Shown: positions 51,729-61,524, numbered from the stretch's first letter. The stretch is DNA of 64,000 bases from Burkholderia stabilis (GCF_001742165.1 NZ_CP016442.1:2232001-2296000), one strand, 5' to 3'. Notes: generated by a model not told the origin, from the letters alone. Numbers and translations: made by a program.

Positions 51729-52790
51729 ATGAAAGCCGCAGTCTATTACGGTCCGCAGGATATTCGCTGTACGGATATTCCAGACCCTGTCATTCGCTCC
51801 GACCACGAAATGCTAGTCAAAGTAACGGCCACATCGATATGTGGCTCCGATTTGCACCTTTACCGGGGCGCGCTTGATGGAATCATGGAAAAAGGCAAGT
51901 CCCAAACAGGTCATGAGTTGATCGGCGAAGTCGTGGAGGTCGGTAAGAGCGTCGGGCGCTTCAAGCAGGGGGATCGCGTCAGTATGGGGTACTCAGTCTC
52001 ATGCGGCCACTGCTACATGTGCGAGGTTGGGCAGACCGCACATTGTGAGACTACCAAAAACGCAGTCTATGGATTCGGCATACCTTTCGGCAGCATCAAT
52101 GGAACTCATGCGGAGGCCCTGATCGTCCCTCACGCGGATGGTCACGCGATGAATGTGCCGAAGGGAATTCCCGATGAAGCGGCGGTTACGCTTTCCTGCA
52201 ACCTGCCGTCGGCAATCATCGCCAACCGCCTGGCCGATATCCAGGTCGGGGAGAATGTTGCACTGGTGGGCTGCGGGCCGACGGGTATGATGACTCTCGA
52301 TATCGCGCTGCACAGAGGGCCAGGGCGCGTGGTTGTACTCGATAAGGTTGCCCATCGTCTTGACGTCGTGCGCAAAAAAGGGGGCGTGGCGATTGATGCG
52401 AACCAGGAAGACTGGAAAGAAAAAGCACTGGCAGAAACCGGCGGACGTGGCTTTGACAAAGTGATCGAGGTGGTCGGTTATCCCGAAACCCTACAGATGT
52501 GCCTCGATCTGGTTCGCCCCGGCGGAACGGTTGCCGCGATCGGCGTTTTCTGCGACTCAACTTTCAATCTGAATTTGGCCGATGTGTTTCTGCGCAATAT
52601 CAGCTTGCACATGAATGGCTTCGCTAACGCCCAGCCTTACATGTGGGAGGCATTGCGGCTGATGGAGCGTGGTGTGATCAATCCGCAAGAGTACTTTTCA
52701 CACGCGTTCGAACTTGCTGATGTCGACAAGGCATTCTCGGTCTTTCATCAGAAATCGGACAGCGCAATGAAGGTACTGATCCGGCCATAA
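51729..52790 (+). CDS. Zinc-dependent alcohol dehydrogenase
   Basis: 353 residues of the medium-chain dehydrogenase family. Catalytic zinc: SICGSDLHLYRG (Cys-38 region) and TGHELIGEV (His-Glu). Structural zinc cysteines in CGHCYMCEVGQTAHC. NAD site VALVGCGPTGMMTLDIALHR followed by VVVLDKVAHR (Asp, so NAD). Substrate unknown; benzyl-type alcohols or aldehyde intermediates from methyl oxidation are possible. RBS AAGGAATCC. Separate from tbu transcripts after the IS5 insertion. Confidence 0.9.
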   Translation: MKAAVYYGPQDIRCTDIPDPVIRSDHEMLVKVTATSICGSDLHLYRGALDGIMEKGKSQTGHELIGEVVEVGKSVGRFKQGDRVSMGYSVSCGHCYMCEVGQTAHCETTKNAVYGFGIPFGSINGTHAEALIVPHADGHAMNVPKGIPDEAAVTLSCNLPSAIIANRLADIQVGENVALVGCGPTGMMTLDIALHRGPGRVVVLDKVAHRLDVVRKKGGVAIDANQEDWKEKALAETGGRGFDKVIEVVGYPETLQMCLDLVRPGGTVAAIGVFCDSTFNLNLADVFLRNISLHMNGFANAQPYMWEALRLMERGVINPQEYFSHAFELADVDKAFSVFHQKSDSAMKVLIRP

Positions 52791-52868
52791 AGCTGCTTCG
52801 ACGTAAAGCGAGGGTGAGCGCGAGAACGCTCATACCATTATTAGAAAAAATCTGGTAAGGAGACGAAA

Positions 52869-54263
52869 TTGAAGATCAATCAGAGTTGTGTCGCTGTGCG
52901 GGTGATCGTGGTTTTTTCGGTCGCGTTATTTGCGATGGGCACTGCGAAGGCTACTGACGTGTTCAATCTGGAGGGCTATGGCCCCGTGTCCCGCGCCATG
53001 GGGGGCACAGGCGTGGCGTACGACATTGGCGCGGCCGCCATGATGACGAACCCGGCGACGCTGGGCTTGATGGAGCAGGGGGCCTATCTAGATTTCGGGC
53101 TGGATGTCATCAACACCGATATCAACATACGAAACGCCGCCACCGGTGAATCAGTTTCTTCTGGCAATCACGGCAACAACAACGGCCCCTACTTCGCGCC
53201 CGAAGCCGCATTCGTGTATCGGGCCGGGAAGTATGCATTCGGCGTGGGGGCCTTCGCGGGAGGGGGACTCGGCACGCAGTACGGCGGCAGCAGCTTTCTG
53301 TCGCGCACGACCACCAACGGCATCAACACCGGCTTCGACAATTTTTCGCGTCTCCTGGTGTTGCGCATTCCGTTTGCCATGTCTTACGACGTCACGGACA
53401 AGCTGACGGTCGGCGGCTCGCTCGACGCGGTCTGGACCTCGCTGAATCTCGGCATGCTGCTGGATGCCTCGCAGATCGGTACGCTCGCGGCCCAGCACCG
53501 CGCGTCCGGCACGCTGCTGCCCGCGCTCGCCAGCGTGCCAGGCCTGTCGGGCGGGTATATCAACTCCGCGCATAACGGAATCGTGGGCGGCGGTGCCGAT
53601 GCCTGGGGGATCGGCGGCAAGCTGGGCCTCACGTATCGCCTCACGCCGGACACCGTGTTTGGCCTGGCCTACAACTTCAAGACGCGCGTGGGCGATCTGG
53701 GCGGCCATGCAACGTTGTCGGCAGTAAGTTCCGTTGCCGGAAACATCCCGCTCGACGGTCAGATCACGGTCCACAGCTTCGAAATGCCCGCGCAGTTCAC
53801 GGCAGGTATTAGTCACCGGTTAAACGATCACTGGAGCGTTTCGGCCGACTATCAGCGCGTGTTTCTCGCGAGCGTGTTCAAGGACATCAACGTGAGCTTC
53901 GTGCAGTCGGGCACGGGGGCGAACCTGAACCTGTCGCTGCCGCAGAACTACCGTGACATCAACGTGTTTGGCGTGGGGGCGGAATACCGCTACAACGCGA
54001 GCCTCGCGTTCCGTGCGGGCTTCCATTATGCGCAGGAAGCCATACCCAACAATATGCTGTTGGCCGTCATTCCCGCCATCCCGACCACGACCCTGACCGG
54101 CGGCGTCTCTTATGCGTTCAGCCAAAACAGCAAGATCGACCTCGGCATATCATTCGCACTGCAGAAGACCTTGACGAACACGAGTCAGCCCAACACCTCC
54201 GTGCCGATAAAGGTGACCCACTCGCAGATCAACGCAGCGGTGGCCTGGCAAAAACGGTTTTGA
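52869..54263 (+). CDS. tbuX: TbuX/TodX-type outer-membrane toluene channel (FadL family)
   Basis: 464 residues from TTG 52869, chosen because AAGGAG lies 7 nt ahead and the signal peptide begins MKINQSCVAVRVIVV; cut near GTAKATD (~29). The mature start DVFNLEGYGPVSRAMGGTGV and AAAMMTNPATLGLMEQGAYL is the FadL hatch segment, followed by beta-barrel strands ending GVSYAFSQNSKIDLGISFAL and an AAVAWQKRF C-terminus with terminal Phe. It imports toluene and related hydrocarbons, next to tbuT as in known tbu loci. Confidence 0.93.
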   Translation: MKINQSCVAVRVIVVFSVALFAMGTAKATDVFNLEGYGPVSRAMGGTGVAYDIGAAAMMTNPATLGLMEQGAYLDFGLDVINTDINIRNAATGESVSSGNHGNNNGPYFAPEAAFVYRAGKYAFGVGAFAGGGLGTQYGGSSFLSRTTTNGINTGFDNFSRLLVLRIPFAMSYDVTDKLTVGGSLDAVWTSLNLGMLLDASQIGTLAAQHRASGTLLPALASVPGLSGGYINSAHNGIVGGGADAWGIGGKLGLTYRLTPDTVFGLAYNFKTRVGDLGGHATLSAVSSVAGNIPLDGQITVHSFEMPAQFTAGISHRLNDHWSVSADYQRVFLASVFKDINVSFVQSGTGANLNLSLPQNYRDINVFGVGAEYRYNASLAFRAGFHYAQEAIPNNMLLAVIPAIPTTTLTGGVSYAFSQNSKIDLGISFALQKTLTNTSQPNTSVPIKVTHSQINAAVAWQKRF

Positions 54264-54998
54264 TGCAGAGGCGGGCGCGGGTGGGGTTGACCCTGTAGGT
54301 CAGGACTGTCAGACACCGTTAAAGGCAAACATTGTGATTATTGACGTACCACGTTCATCGGCGAAATTTAAGCCCACAAGAGGTCGCGTGAGTCGGGAAC
54401 AGCAATTTTTGTGTTCACGAAGCCGGACATTGAAGTCATGAATGACCAAAGACGTTTTTAGACATAATGTATTGGACCTGCCGTACCTCAAGCGACGCGG
54501 GTTAAGCTTGAGGCTAGTGTCCTGAATTTGACGCTCGTAGAAGGGAAACGGAAGCGGACGCTCGTGCAATGAGATCTACGCGAAAATCCGCTAGCCGTTC
54601 AGGAAGTGGTACTTCCCCCAGAGGGCGCGGTCTAGCGTAAGTCGCATTGCGCAGATGATTGCTCCGAGTCATCAGAGGTCGACAAACTATGTTTGACGAG
54701 TCAAATATACTGACGCATCGGGGATGCAAAGCACCTGCAGGCGTGGACGAACGCCTGGTTTGAGGCGGCCGTCGAACTAGGTTTTATCCGGTGGCCCTAT
54801 GTACCCGACAAAGAAGTCGTCAAGCGTTTGCATGGCTACTTCAATGCAGGGTTGATGCCAATGGAAGCCGCCCAAGCATGCTTTGCGGCGAAGCATTGAG
54901 AAAGATCGATGATGATTCAACCAAGAAAAATCATACGAGGTTGTTAAGGGAAATCAAGTTATTGCTCGTTGCCGGATACTGGATATATGGAGTTGCAA
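54264..54998. other. Intergenic region between tbuX and the hydrolase gene
   Basis: 735 bp. No intact gene. Base composition is lower in GC than the neighbours. It contains one coding remnant (54714-54899, listed separately). The first 400 bp show no recognised product in either strand. Confidence 0.6.
54714..54899 (+). pseudogene. 3' remnant of an unidentified protein gene
   Basis: An open stretch without start codon ending in TGA at 54897-54899 reads GDAKHLQAWTNAWFEAAVEL, then GFIRWPYVPDKEVVKRLHGY and FNAGLMPMEAAQACFAAKH. The composition and the ordered Trp/Phe/Pro pattern look like true protein C-terminal sequence, but a stop codon just upstream cuts it off. No family recognised. It may mark a deletion that brought the hydrolase gene next to tbuX. 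Confidence 0.45.
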
Positions 54999-55829
54999 AT
55001 GTCGGATTCTTTAGAAATTGCGAATACAGTCACCGCAAATGGTATAAAAACCAATTATCACGATCGTGGTCAGGGAGTGCCTGTTCTTTTGATTCATGGA
55101 TCGGGCCCTGGAGTAACCGCATGGGCGAACTGGCGCCTCACAATCCCTGAACTCGCGAAGCAGTTTCGCGTCATCGCACCGGACATGGTGGGCTTTGGAT
55201 ATACCGAGCGGCCGGTGGGTATCCGGTATGACATGGATACCTGGGTCGGGCATGCGCTCGGGTTGCTGGATGCGCTTGGCATTGACAAGGCTCACGTGGT
55301 GGGCAACTCTTTCGGAGGGGCTCTGGCCTTGGCGCTGGCCATCCGGGCGCCCGAAAGAGTGCGCCGATTGGTCCTCATGGGCAGCGTGGGTATCTCCTTC
55401 CCGATAACGGAGGGGTTGGACAAGGTTTGGGGCTACGTTCCGTCAATCGACAACATGCGAGAGTTGCTCGATGTTTTTGCGTTCGACCGCAATCTCGTAA
55501 ATGACGACCTCGCTCGCCTGCGTTATGAGGCAAGCATCCGGCCGAACTTTCAGGAAGCGTTTTCAAGTATGTTTCCGGCACCGCGCCAGCGTTGGGTGGA
55601 CGCTATGGCGAGCCGGGAGGAGGACGTCGGCTCGCTTCCGCACGAGACACTCATCATCCATGGGCGCGAAGACCAGGTCATCCCGCTGTCCAATTCCTAT
55701 ACACTGCTCAGACTGATTCCACGGGCGCAGCTGCACGTGTTCGGCCGCTGTGGCCATTGGACGCAGATTGAACATGGAGAGCGATTTAACCGGTTGGTCG
55801 GTGACTTCTTCTCGGAAGAGGCGCTTTAA
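54999..55829 (+). CDS. dmpD: 2-hydroxymuconic semialdehyde / 2-hydroxy-6-oxohepta-2,4-dienoate hydrolase
   Basis: 276 residues from ATG 54999, 6-7 nt after GGAG; upstream in-frame starts (54969, 54987) are less likely. Alpha/beta hydrolase of meta-cleavage type: PVLLIHGSGPGVTAWANWRL (oxyanion region), nucleophile Ser in VVGNSFGGALALAL (~109), Asp in IIHGREDQVIPLSN and His in FGRCGHWTQIEHGERF. It splits ring-fission ketones, which arise from 3-methylcatechol. The dmp operon here lacks dmpD at its usual place after dmpC; this copy beside tbuX/tbuT fills the gap. Confidence 0.92.
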   Translation: MSDSLEIANTVTANGIKTNYHDRGQGVPVLLIHGSGPGVTAWANWRLTIPELAKQFRVIAPDMVGFGYTERPVGIRYDMDTWVGHALGLLDALGIDKAHVVGNSFGGALALALAIRAPERVRRLVLMGSVGISFPITEGLDKVWGYVPSIDNMRELLDVFAFDRNLVNDDLARLRYEASIRPNFQEAFSSMFPAPRQRWVDAMASREEDVGSLPHETLIIHGREDQVIPLSNSYTLLRLIPRAQLHVFGRCGHWTQIEHGERFNRLVGDFFSEEAL

Positions 55830-55845
55830 GCCTCCGCGCGGAGGC
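55830..55845 (+). terminator. GC-rich hairpin after the hydrolase gene
   Basis: GCCTCC (55830-55835), 4-nt loop GCGC, GGAGGC (55840-55845), starting directly after the stop codon, with only a short T run (CTTTG) after it. A possible weak terminator between the hydrolase and the regulator. Confidence 0.4.
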
Positions 55846-56002
55846 CTTTGGGGGGGCGTTCAAGTGACGCCAACGGCATGTGGCAACGAACGGTCCCCCA
55901 ATTAGGTTTTCGTTCCAGGCAGGTTTACGCACCCGGTGAGAGCGTGCGAGACGATGAACTTTTAAGAAAGAGCCCTGACTGGCGATTTCCTGAGGAGGGA
56001 AC

Positions 56003-57846
56003 ATGAAGGAGGAGAAAGGGAAAGCGGGAGAAATAGACAGAGGAATACCGCTTTTCGTGCCAGATGTAGTGGCTGATCTGCATTTTCCGGACATTCGGGA
56101 TCTGGCGGAACGGCTTCGTTTCAATCCTGCGGACGGTCGCATCTGGCTCGACGATCGTCGAATGGTCTTGATCCATACGGACGCGTTTGCTTCACTGCGA
56201 CAGGAACTCATCGAAGCTTTAGGTAGCGATGCTGCGCGCGGATTGCTGACCCGCATGGGATATCTATCGGGTTCTCGGGATGCCGCGCTCGCACGAAAGG
56301 TTCGCGGGCAAGACAGCGCATTTGATGCCTTCGCGGTAGGTCCTCAACTTCACGCCCTGGAAGGCATCGTCCTGGTAGAACCTGTCAGAGTGGATATCGA
56401 CAGCACCACCGGTCAGTATTACGGGGAATTTCTGTGGAAAGACTCGTCCGAGGATGAGGCTCACATATCCGTGTACGGCATCGGCTCCGAACCAGCCTGC
56501 TGGATGCAGATTGGCTACGCGTGCGGCTACACGAGCGCTTTCATGGGCCGGCGTATTCTATACCGGGAAGTCGAATGCCGCGCGATGGGCAATACATTAT
56601 GTCGAATCATTGGAAAGCCCGTGGACGAGTGGGACGCCCCCGATGCGGATCTTCGGTATATGCTGCCACAATCTCTGGAGAAACGTCGCTTTGTCGCGTT
56701 GAAAAGTTCAGGGCCAGCCCGACTGACTCTACAGATCATGAGTGTGTGCCTTGCAAGCCTGACGAAGTGCCTGTCAAAGAAGGACCAATAGGGGCGTCTG
56801 CTGGATTCAACGCAGTGATGCACAAAATATTCAGAGTGGCTCCCACTAGTGCGACCGTTTTACTGATGGGCGAGAGCGGCGTGGGCAAAAGCCTGTTTGC
56901 TCGGGAACTGCACAACAGAAGTTCGCGTGTAGGGAAACCATTCGTTGAATTAAATTGTGCAGCTCTTCCCGATTCGCTGATTGAATCGGAGCTTTTTGGT
57001 GTGGAGCGAGGGGCATTCACCGGCGCATCCGATGCCCGCGTTGGGCGTTTCGAAAGCGCAAACGAAGGGACCATTTTTTTGGATGAGATTGGTAATCTCA
57101 GTCTAACCGCTCAAGCGAAGCTATTGAGAGTTTTGCAAACGGGGGAGATGGAGCACCTCGGGAGTTCAAAGACGGTTAAGGTAAATGTTCGGGTAATTAC
57201 TGCGACTAATGACAACCTCAAACAGGCGATAAAAAGCGGGCGTTTTCGTGAGGATCTTTTCTACCGGCTGAATGTATTTCCAATTGTTATTCCACCTTTG
57301 CGTGAAAGAAAGGATGATATCCCGGTTTTGCTGGAATTTTTCATAAAGAAATTTTCAAAAAGGCATGGTCGGTCCCTCAAGGGCTTATCCAATCGTGCGC
57401 TTCATCTATTGCTGGATTACTCGTGGCCCGGGAATATCCGCGAGATGGAAAATGTGCTCGAACGTGGCGTTATCCTCGCCGAGGAAGGCGGTACGCTCGA
57501 TGTATGCCACTTGTTTAGTAGCGGTGACACCGTGGAATGTAAGGGTGCTTTTGGTTTAAGCGACCTTGGGTCGCTTGCCCTCGATTCCATATCGACGAGC
57601 GCTCCCCCCGAGACGATCCGCAAGAGCGGAGAAGCCCCGGAGGGGCTCGAGGATTGGGCAGCGCTTGCTGTACAGATGAACAAAGCGACACTTTGCGAGG
57701 TCGAAGATGCGCTCGTACGCGCGGCACTCAAAGCCGCGAACGGGAACATATCAGAAGCCGCACGTCTTCTCGGATTGACACGCGCGCAACTCGACTACCG
57801 TGTCAAGAAGTTGAACAATTCAATGCCAATCTCGACGGAGAAGTAG
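56003..57846 (+). pseudogene. tbuT: Sigma-54-dependent aromatic regulator (TbuT/DmpR/XylR type), frameshifted
   Basis: The first frame (56003-56791, AGGAGGG before ATG) encodes the V4R effector domain: DLAERLRFNPADGRIWLDDR, ARGLLTRMGYLSGSRDAALA, CWMQIGYACGYTSAFMGR, GNTLCRIIGKPVDEWDAPDA. It stops soon after in linker sequence. The -1 frame then carries the AAA+ domain: MGESGVGKSLFARELHNRSS (Walker A), VERGAFTGASDARVGRF (GAFTGA, sigma-54 contact), GTIFLDEIGNLSL (Walker B), and a Fis-type helix-turn-helix NISEAARLLGLTRAQLDYRV. The shift lies between ~56,700 and 56,790 and fits loss of one base. Both halves are otherwise intact, so it is recent, or an error. Confidence 0.88.
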
Positions 57847-57915
57847 AGAGCGCAAAGCACCAGCGTTTGGGATCAACCGAATCGAAGATCTGCTTCGGCT
57901 TTGTTCGGGAGGTTA

Positions 57916-58722
57916 GGGGCGCTGGTGGTGCAGACGCAATTAGGCTTTTTTAACGCACCTCGCCTGACCAAATGCATTCCATTGATTGATCAGGTTGGCG
58001 ATAGCGCGGCCTTCCTGAGTTTGTGACGCGATGCGACGCGTCAGCAGCGTGTCGCCGATGCAGCGCTTAATGCGCGAAAATTGCGCCTCAACGCGAGCGC
58101 GCAGGCCATAGCCATATTTGTTCTGGAATGCATACTGTCCCTTCTCTTTCAGATAACGCACAAGTTGATCGTGCCAACGATTTTGCTTCGCGTCATCGAC
58201 CGCATCGGCCTTGGGAGGAATCACCGGCACGACGCCGCTGGCGAGCAGTTGTTCATTGCGCTCGATCTGGTAATACGCCGTATCGGCAATGAGTCGATCG
58301 ATCTTACCGACTTGCGGCAACAGCAAATCGAGGCCGCTACTGTCTCCAGTGCCGGTATCGGTGATTTCCACTGCCAGTACGTCGCCTTCAGCATCCATGG
58401 CCAGATGCATCATGCGCCATGGCGTACGCTCAGCTTTCTTGCCGTATTTCTTTTCGTACCATGCGCCGGCATGAGAAAAGCGCAAGCCCGTGCTGTCCAC
58501 TATCACCGTCACCGGCTCGCCTTCATTGAGGCGCTCAGCCGCGCGCACGCACTTCCTGCGCACCGTGATGTCCAGCGAAGCAAACAGGTCCGACAGATGG
58601 CCAAAGCTGGGTACGGGCAGCTCGACGCCACGCCCGCGCCAATAGTCGTGCATGAAGCCCGCGAATTCCCGCAAACCCATCCGGTACATGCGATACAGCA
58701 TAAACAGCAAGTTTGAGATAGC
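57916..58722 (-). mobile_element. Truncated IS5-family element
   Basis: IS remnant after tbuT. The left end is near 57916 (approximate). The right end is missing: at ~58722 the transposase frame changes abruptly into an ABC-transporter ATPase on the other strand. No terminal repeat is seen on that side. The element cannot move by itself. Confidence 0.7.
57940..58722 (-). pseudogene. IS5-family transposase lacking its N-terminus
   Basis: ~260 residues of a DDE transposase: VTVIVDSTGLRFSHAGAWYE (first Asp), MAMDAEGDVLAVEI-like segment (here MMHLAMDAEGDVLAVEITDT), IDRLIADTAYYQIERNEQLL and RVEAQFSRIKRCIGDTLLTR (Glu). The sequence begins at NQGAISNLLFMLYRMYRMGL; roughly the first 50 residues of a normal IS5 transposase are absent because the right part of the IS was lost. 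Confidence 0.8.
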
Positions 58723-58986
58723 CCCTTGATTCACCGGACACGGTCTCTGTTTCTGGATGAACCCACTTCAGGGGTAGATCCCATCACCCGGCGCGAATTC
58801 TGGACCCACATCAACGGACTGGCCCGCAAGGGCGTGACCATCATGGTCACCACCCACTTCATGGACGAGGCCGAATACTGCGATCGCGTGGCCATGCTGT
58901 CGGTAAGCGACTCGGCCCGACCGTTTCCCGATGCTGATTTTGCTGGCGCATGATAGTCGCGTTTAGATTGACGGAGACGGTCAGCT

Positions 58987-59409
58987 ATGCCGAATGCAGC
59001 GCGCCCGGCCCATCGCACGTATGCGCGGGCATTCAAACAGCAAGTGATCAGGGAAACGTTGGAACCAGGCATGTCGGTGTCGATCGTCGCGCGGCGGCAC
59101 GACATCAACGCCAACGTCGTGTTCGGGTGGCGCAAGCAATATCGGGAAGGCAAGCTGGAACTGCCGGGACTCGAAGCTGCGCCGTCGGCCATGACAGGCA
59201 CGGAGTTGCTGAGCGTTGACGTGATCGATTCGGTGTTGATGCTGCCAGCGCCGCAGCCTACGGGAAACGCGACGTCGAAGGTGACAAGCGGCGTACCGAT
59301 GCCGACGCCCGTGTGCGAGATCGAGGTGGAGATCGGCAAGCGGCGCGTGAAGATTCGCGGCCTGTCTGCTGAGCGGGCCGAAGCGTTCCTGCAGGAATGC
59401 CTGAAGTGA
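58987..59409 (+). CDS. tnpA: IS66-family accessory protein TnpA
   Basis: 140 residues. N-terminal helix-turn-helix RTYARAFKQQVIRETLEPGM then SIVARRHDINANVVFGWRKQ, as in IS66 OrfA/IS3-like TnpA. Needed with TnpB and TnpC for transposition. Its end overlaps tnpB. Confidence 0.92.
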   Translation: MPNAARPAHRTYARAFKQQVIRETLEPGMSVSIVARRHDINANVVFGWRKQYREGKLELPGLEAAPSAMTGTELLSVDVIDSVLMLPAPQPTGNATSKVTSGVPMPTPVCEIEVEIGKRRVKIRGLSAERAEAFLQECLK

Positions 59410-59750
59410 TCACATTGCCGGCCGGCACCCGCATCTGGCTTGCTGCGGGCGTCACGGACATGCGCTGCGGCTTCCAGGGGCTTGCCACGAAGGTACAGGC
59501 GACGCTCGAGGAGAATCCGTTGTGCGGCCATGTGTTCATCTTCCGCGGACGTCGAGGCGATCTCGTGAAGCTGCTTTGGGCCACCGACGACGGGCTCTGG
59601 CTGCTGTCGAAGCGATTGGAACGCGGCCGCTTCATCTGGCCGCAAGCCGATGGCGGCAAGATCTCGCTCACGGTCGCGCAGTTGTCGATGCTTCTCGAAG
59701 GCATCGATTGGCGGCAGCCCCGCCGTACGGCACCTCTGTCGATGCTGTAG
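59397..59750 (+). CDS. tnpB: IS66-family protein TnpB (Orf2)
   Basis: 117 residues from ATG 59397, overlapping tnpA by 13 bp; a GTG at 59406 is an alternative. It has RIWLAAGVTDMRCGFQGLAT, HVFIFRGRRGDLVKLLWATD and the Leu/Arg-rich WLLSKRLERGRFIWP, fully diagnostic of IS66 Orf2. The exact function is unknown in the family. Confidence 0.95.
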   Translation: MPEVITLPAGTRIWLAAGVTDMRCGFQGLATKVQATLEENPLCGHVFIFRGRRGDLVKLLWATDDGLWLLSKRLERGRFIWPQADGGKISLTVAQLSMLLEGIDWRQPRRTAPLSML

Positions 59751-59789
59751 GTGTTGTAAACCGCTCGGGAGGCTCGTAAACTCCGGCGC

Positions 59790-61382
59790 ATGCCGAATCT
59801 CGACGATCTGCCCGACGATGTCGCTGCACTGAAGGCCATGCTGGCTGAGGCTCGCGCGTCGGCCATCGAACGGGAACTCGAGATCGAACAGCTGCGCCGC
59901 GACATCGCCGCAAGCGATCTCGAGATCACACGGTTGAAGCTCCTGATCGACAAGCTCAAGCGAATGCACTTCGGCCGCAAGTCGGAACAACTTGCCCGAG
60001 AGATCGAGAAGCTTGAGCTCCGGCTTGAGGATTTGGCCGCAGGCAGCGGTGTCGCCGACGTTCAGCACACAAAGGTCCGACGAGAAAGGTCCACGACTAG
60101 CAGCGATCCGGCCGTACGTGAGCCGCTGCCACCGCACCTTACGCGAGAAGATCGCGTGCTCAAACCGGATTCGATCTGCCCCAAGTGTGAAGGTGCTATG
60201 CAGTGCCTCGGCGAGGACGTCTCGGAACAGCTCGCCCGTGTTGCGGCGATGTTCAAGGTGATCCGCACGATCCGGCACAAGACGGTCTGTCCGGCCTGCG
60301 GCCACATCGCGCAGCCACCGATGCCGGGACTGCCGATCGAGCGCAGTATCGCGCATCCGAGCTTGCTTGCCGACATTCTGGTGTCGAAGTACGCAGATCA
60401 TGCGCCGCTGTACCGACAATCGGAAATTGCGGCGCGCGACGGGGTGACGCTTGACCGCGCCAGCATGGGTCGCTGGGTCGGACAGTGTGAGGCGCTCTGC
60501 CGCCCGCTGACCGACGCGCTGCGCCGGTATACGATGGCGGGCACGAAGTTGCACGCGGACGACACGCCGATCCCCGTGCTCGCGCCAGGCAACAAGAAGA
60601 CGAAGACCGGGCGACTCTGGGTGTACGTGCGCGACGACAGCCGTTCGGGCTCGACGGAGCCGGCTGCGGTGTGGTTCGCGTACTCGTGCGATCGCAAAGG
60701 CATCCATCCTCAGACGCATCTCGCCGGATTCGAAGGCATCCTGCAAGCCGATGCCTACGGCGGCTTCGACGAGTTGTACGTAAGTGGCAAGATCCGCGAG
60801 GCTGCTTGTTGGGACCACGCGCGGAGAAAGTACTACGAGATCCACGCGAGCACACCGACGGACGAGACCCAGAAACTGCTCGAGATGATCGGCGAGTTCT
60901 ACGGCATTGAAACCGACATCCGCGGCAAGCCGCCCGATGAACGGCAGCGCGTGCGGCGTGAGAAAAGCAAGCCGCTGCTGGACGCCTTCGAAACGAGAAT
61001 CCGGGCCAAGCTCGCGACGCTGTCGCGCAAGTCGGAGCTGGCCGGCGCGATCCAGTACTCGCTGAATCACTGGACTGCGCTGACGCTGTTCTGCGAGGAT
61101 GGGCAAGCCGAGATCAGCAACGCGTTGGCAGAAAACGCCCTGCGTTGCGTGAGCCTCGGGAGAAAGAACTTCCTGTTCGCTGGTTCCGACAGCGGGGGTG
61201 AGCGGGCCGCCGCGATGTACAGCTTGATTGGTGCGTGCAAACTCAATGGCATCAACCCGCGCGCCTATCTGGAATACGTCTTGACCCACATCGCTGATCA
61301 CGTCATCACCCGCGTCGACGAACTGCTGCCTTGGAATGTGGTCGACAAGCTGACGTCGGTCAGCTCGCATGGCACTGCCTGA
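59790..61382 (+). CDS. tnpC: IS66-family transposase TnpC
   Basis: 530 residues. Coiled-coil start (ALKAMLAEARASAIERELEI), leucine-zipper region and zinc-finger pair CPKCEGAMQC and CPACGHIAQPP (~130-175). DDE core: TMAGTKLHADDTPIPVLAPG (first Asp), LQADAYGGFDELY (second Asp) and EISNALAENALRCVSLGRKN (Glu). C-terminus KLNGINPRAYLEYVLTHIAD. Full length. Confidence 0.95.
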   Translation: MPNLDDLPDDVAALKAMLAEARASAIERELEIEQLRRDIAASDLEITRLKLLIDKLKRMHFGRKSEQLAREIEKLELRLEDLAAGSGVADVQHTKVRRERSTTSSDPAVREPLPPHLTREDRVLKPDSICPKCEGAMQCLGEDVSEQLARVAAMFKVIRTIRHKTVCPACGHIAQPPMPGLPIERSIAHPSLLADILVSKYADHAPLYRQSEIAARDGVTLDRASMGRWVGQCEALCRPLTDALRRYTMAGTKLHADDTPIPVLAPGNKKTKTGRLWVYVRDDSRSGSTEPAAVWFAYSCDRKGIHPQTHLAGFEGILQADAYGGFDELYVSGKIREAACWDHARRKYYEIHASTPTDETQKLLEMIGEFYGIETDIRGKPPDERQRVRREKSKPLLDAFETRIRAKLATLSRKSELAGAIQYSLNHWTALTLFCEDGQAEISNALAENALRCVSLGRKNFLFAGSDSGGERAAAMYSLIGACKLNGINPRAYLEYVLTHIADHVITRVDELLPWNVVDKLTSVSSHGTA

Positions 61383-61524
61383 CTGCTTCATAGATCCAGA
61401 TAGATCGTGCCCATGATCCACGATCGTGGGCACGATCTCACGTGATCCTCACGGAACTCCCCAAGCTCTCACATCATGCCCCATGCGCGCGCGAATATGG
61501 AACTGGTCGCGCCGAGCCGCTTAC
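61383..61524. other. Right non-coding end of IS66
   Basis: Contains a hairpin ATCGTGCCC...GGGCACGAT around 61,406-61,436 and the right terminal inverted repeat ending at 61524. No gene. Confidence 0.6.

Larger units (their letters stand above)
58903..61524 (+). mobile_element. Intact IS66-family insertion sequence (2,622 bp)
   Basis: Terminal inverted repeats begin GTAAGCGACTCGGC on the left (58903) and GTAAGCGGCTCGGC on the right (reverse of 61524). Flanked by the 8-bp duplication TGCTGTCG (58895-58902 and 61525-61532). Carries tnpA, tnpB and tnpC, all intact. It sits in the ABC ATPase remnant. Confidence 0.96.

Noticed and set aside
58731..61433. 900-codon open frame on the - strand
   Set aside because: Antisense to IS66 tnpA-B-C, with shadow-type composition.
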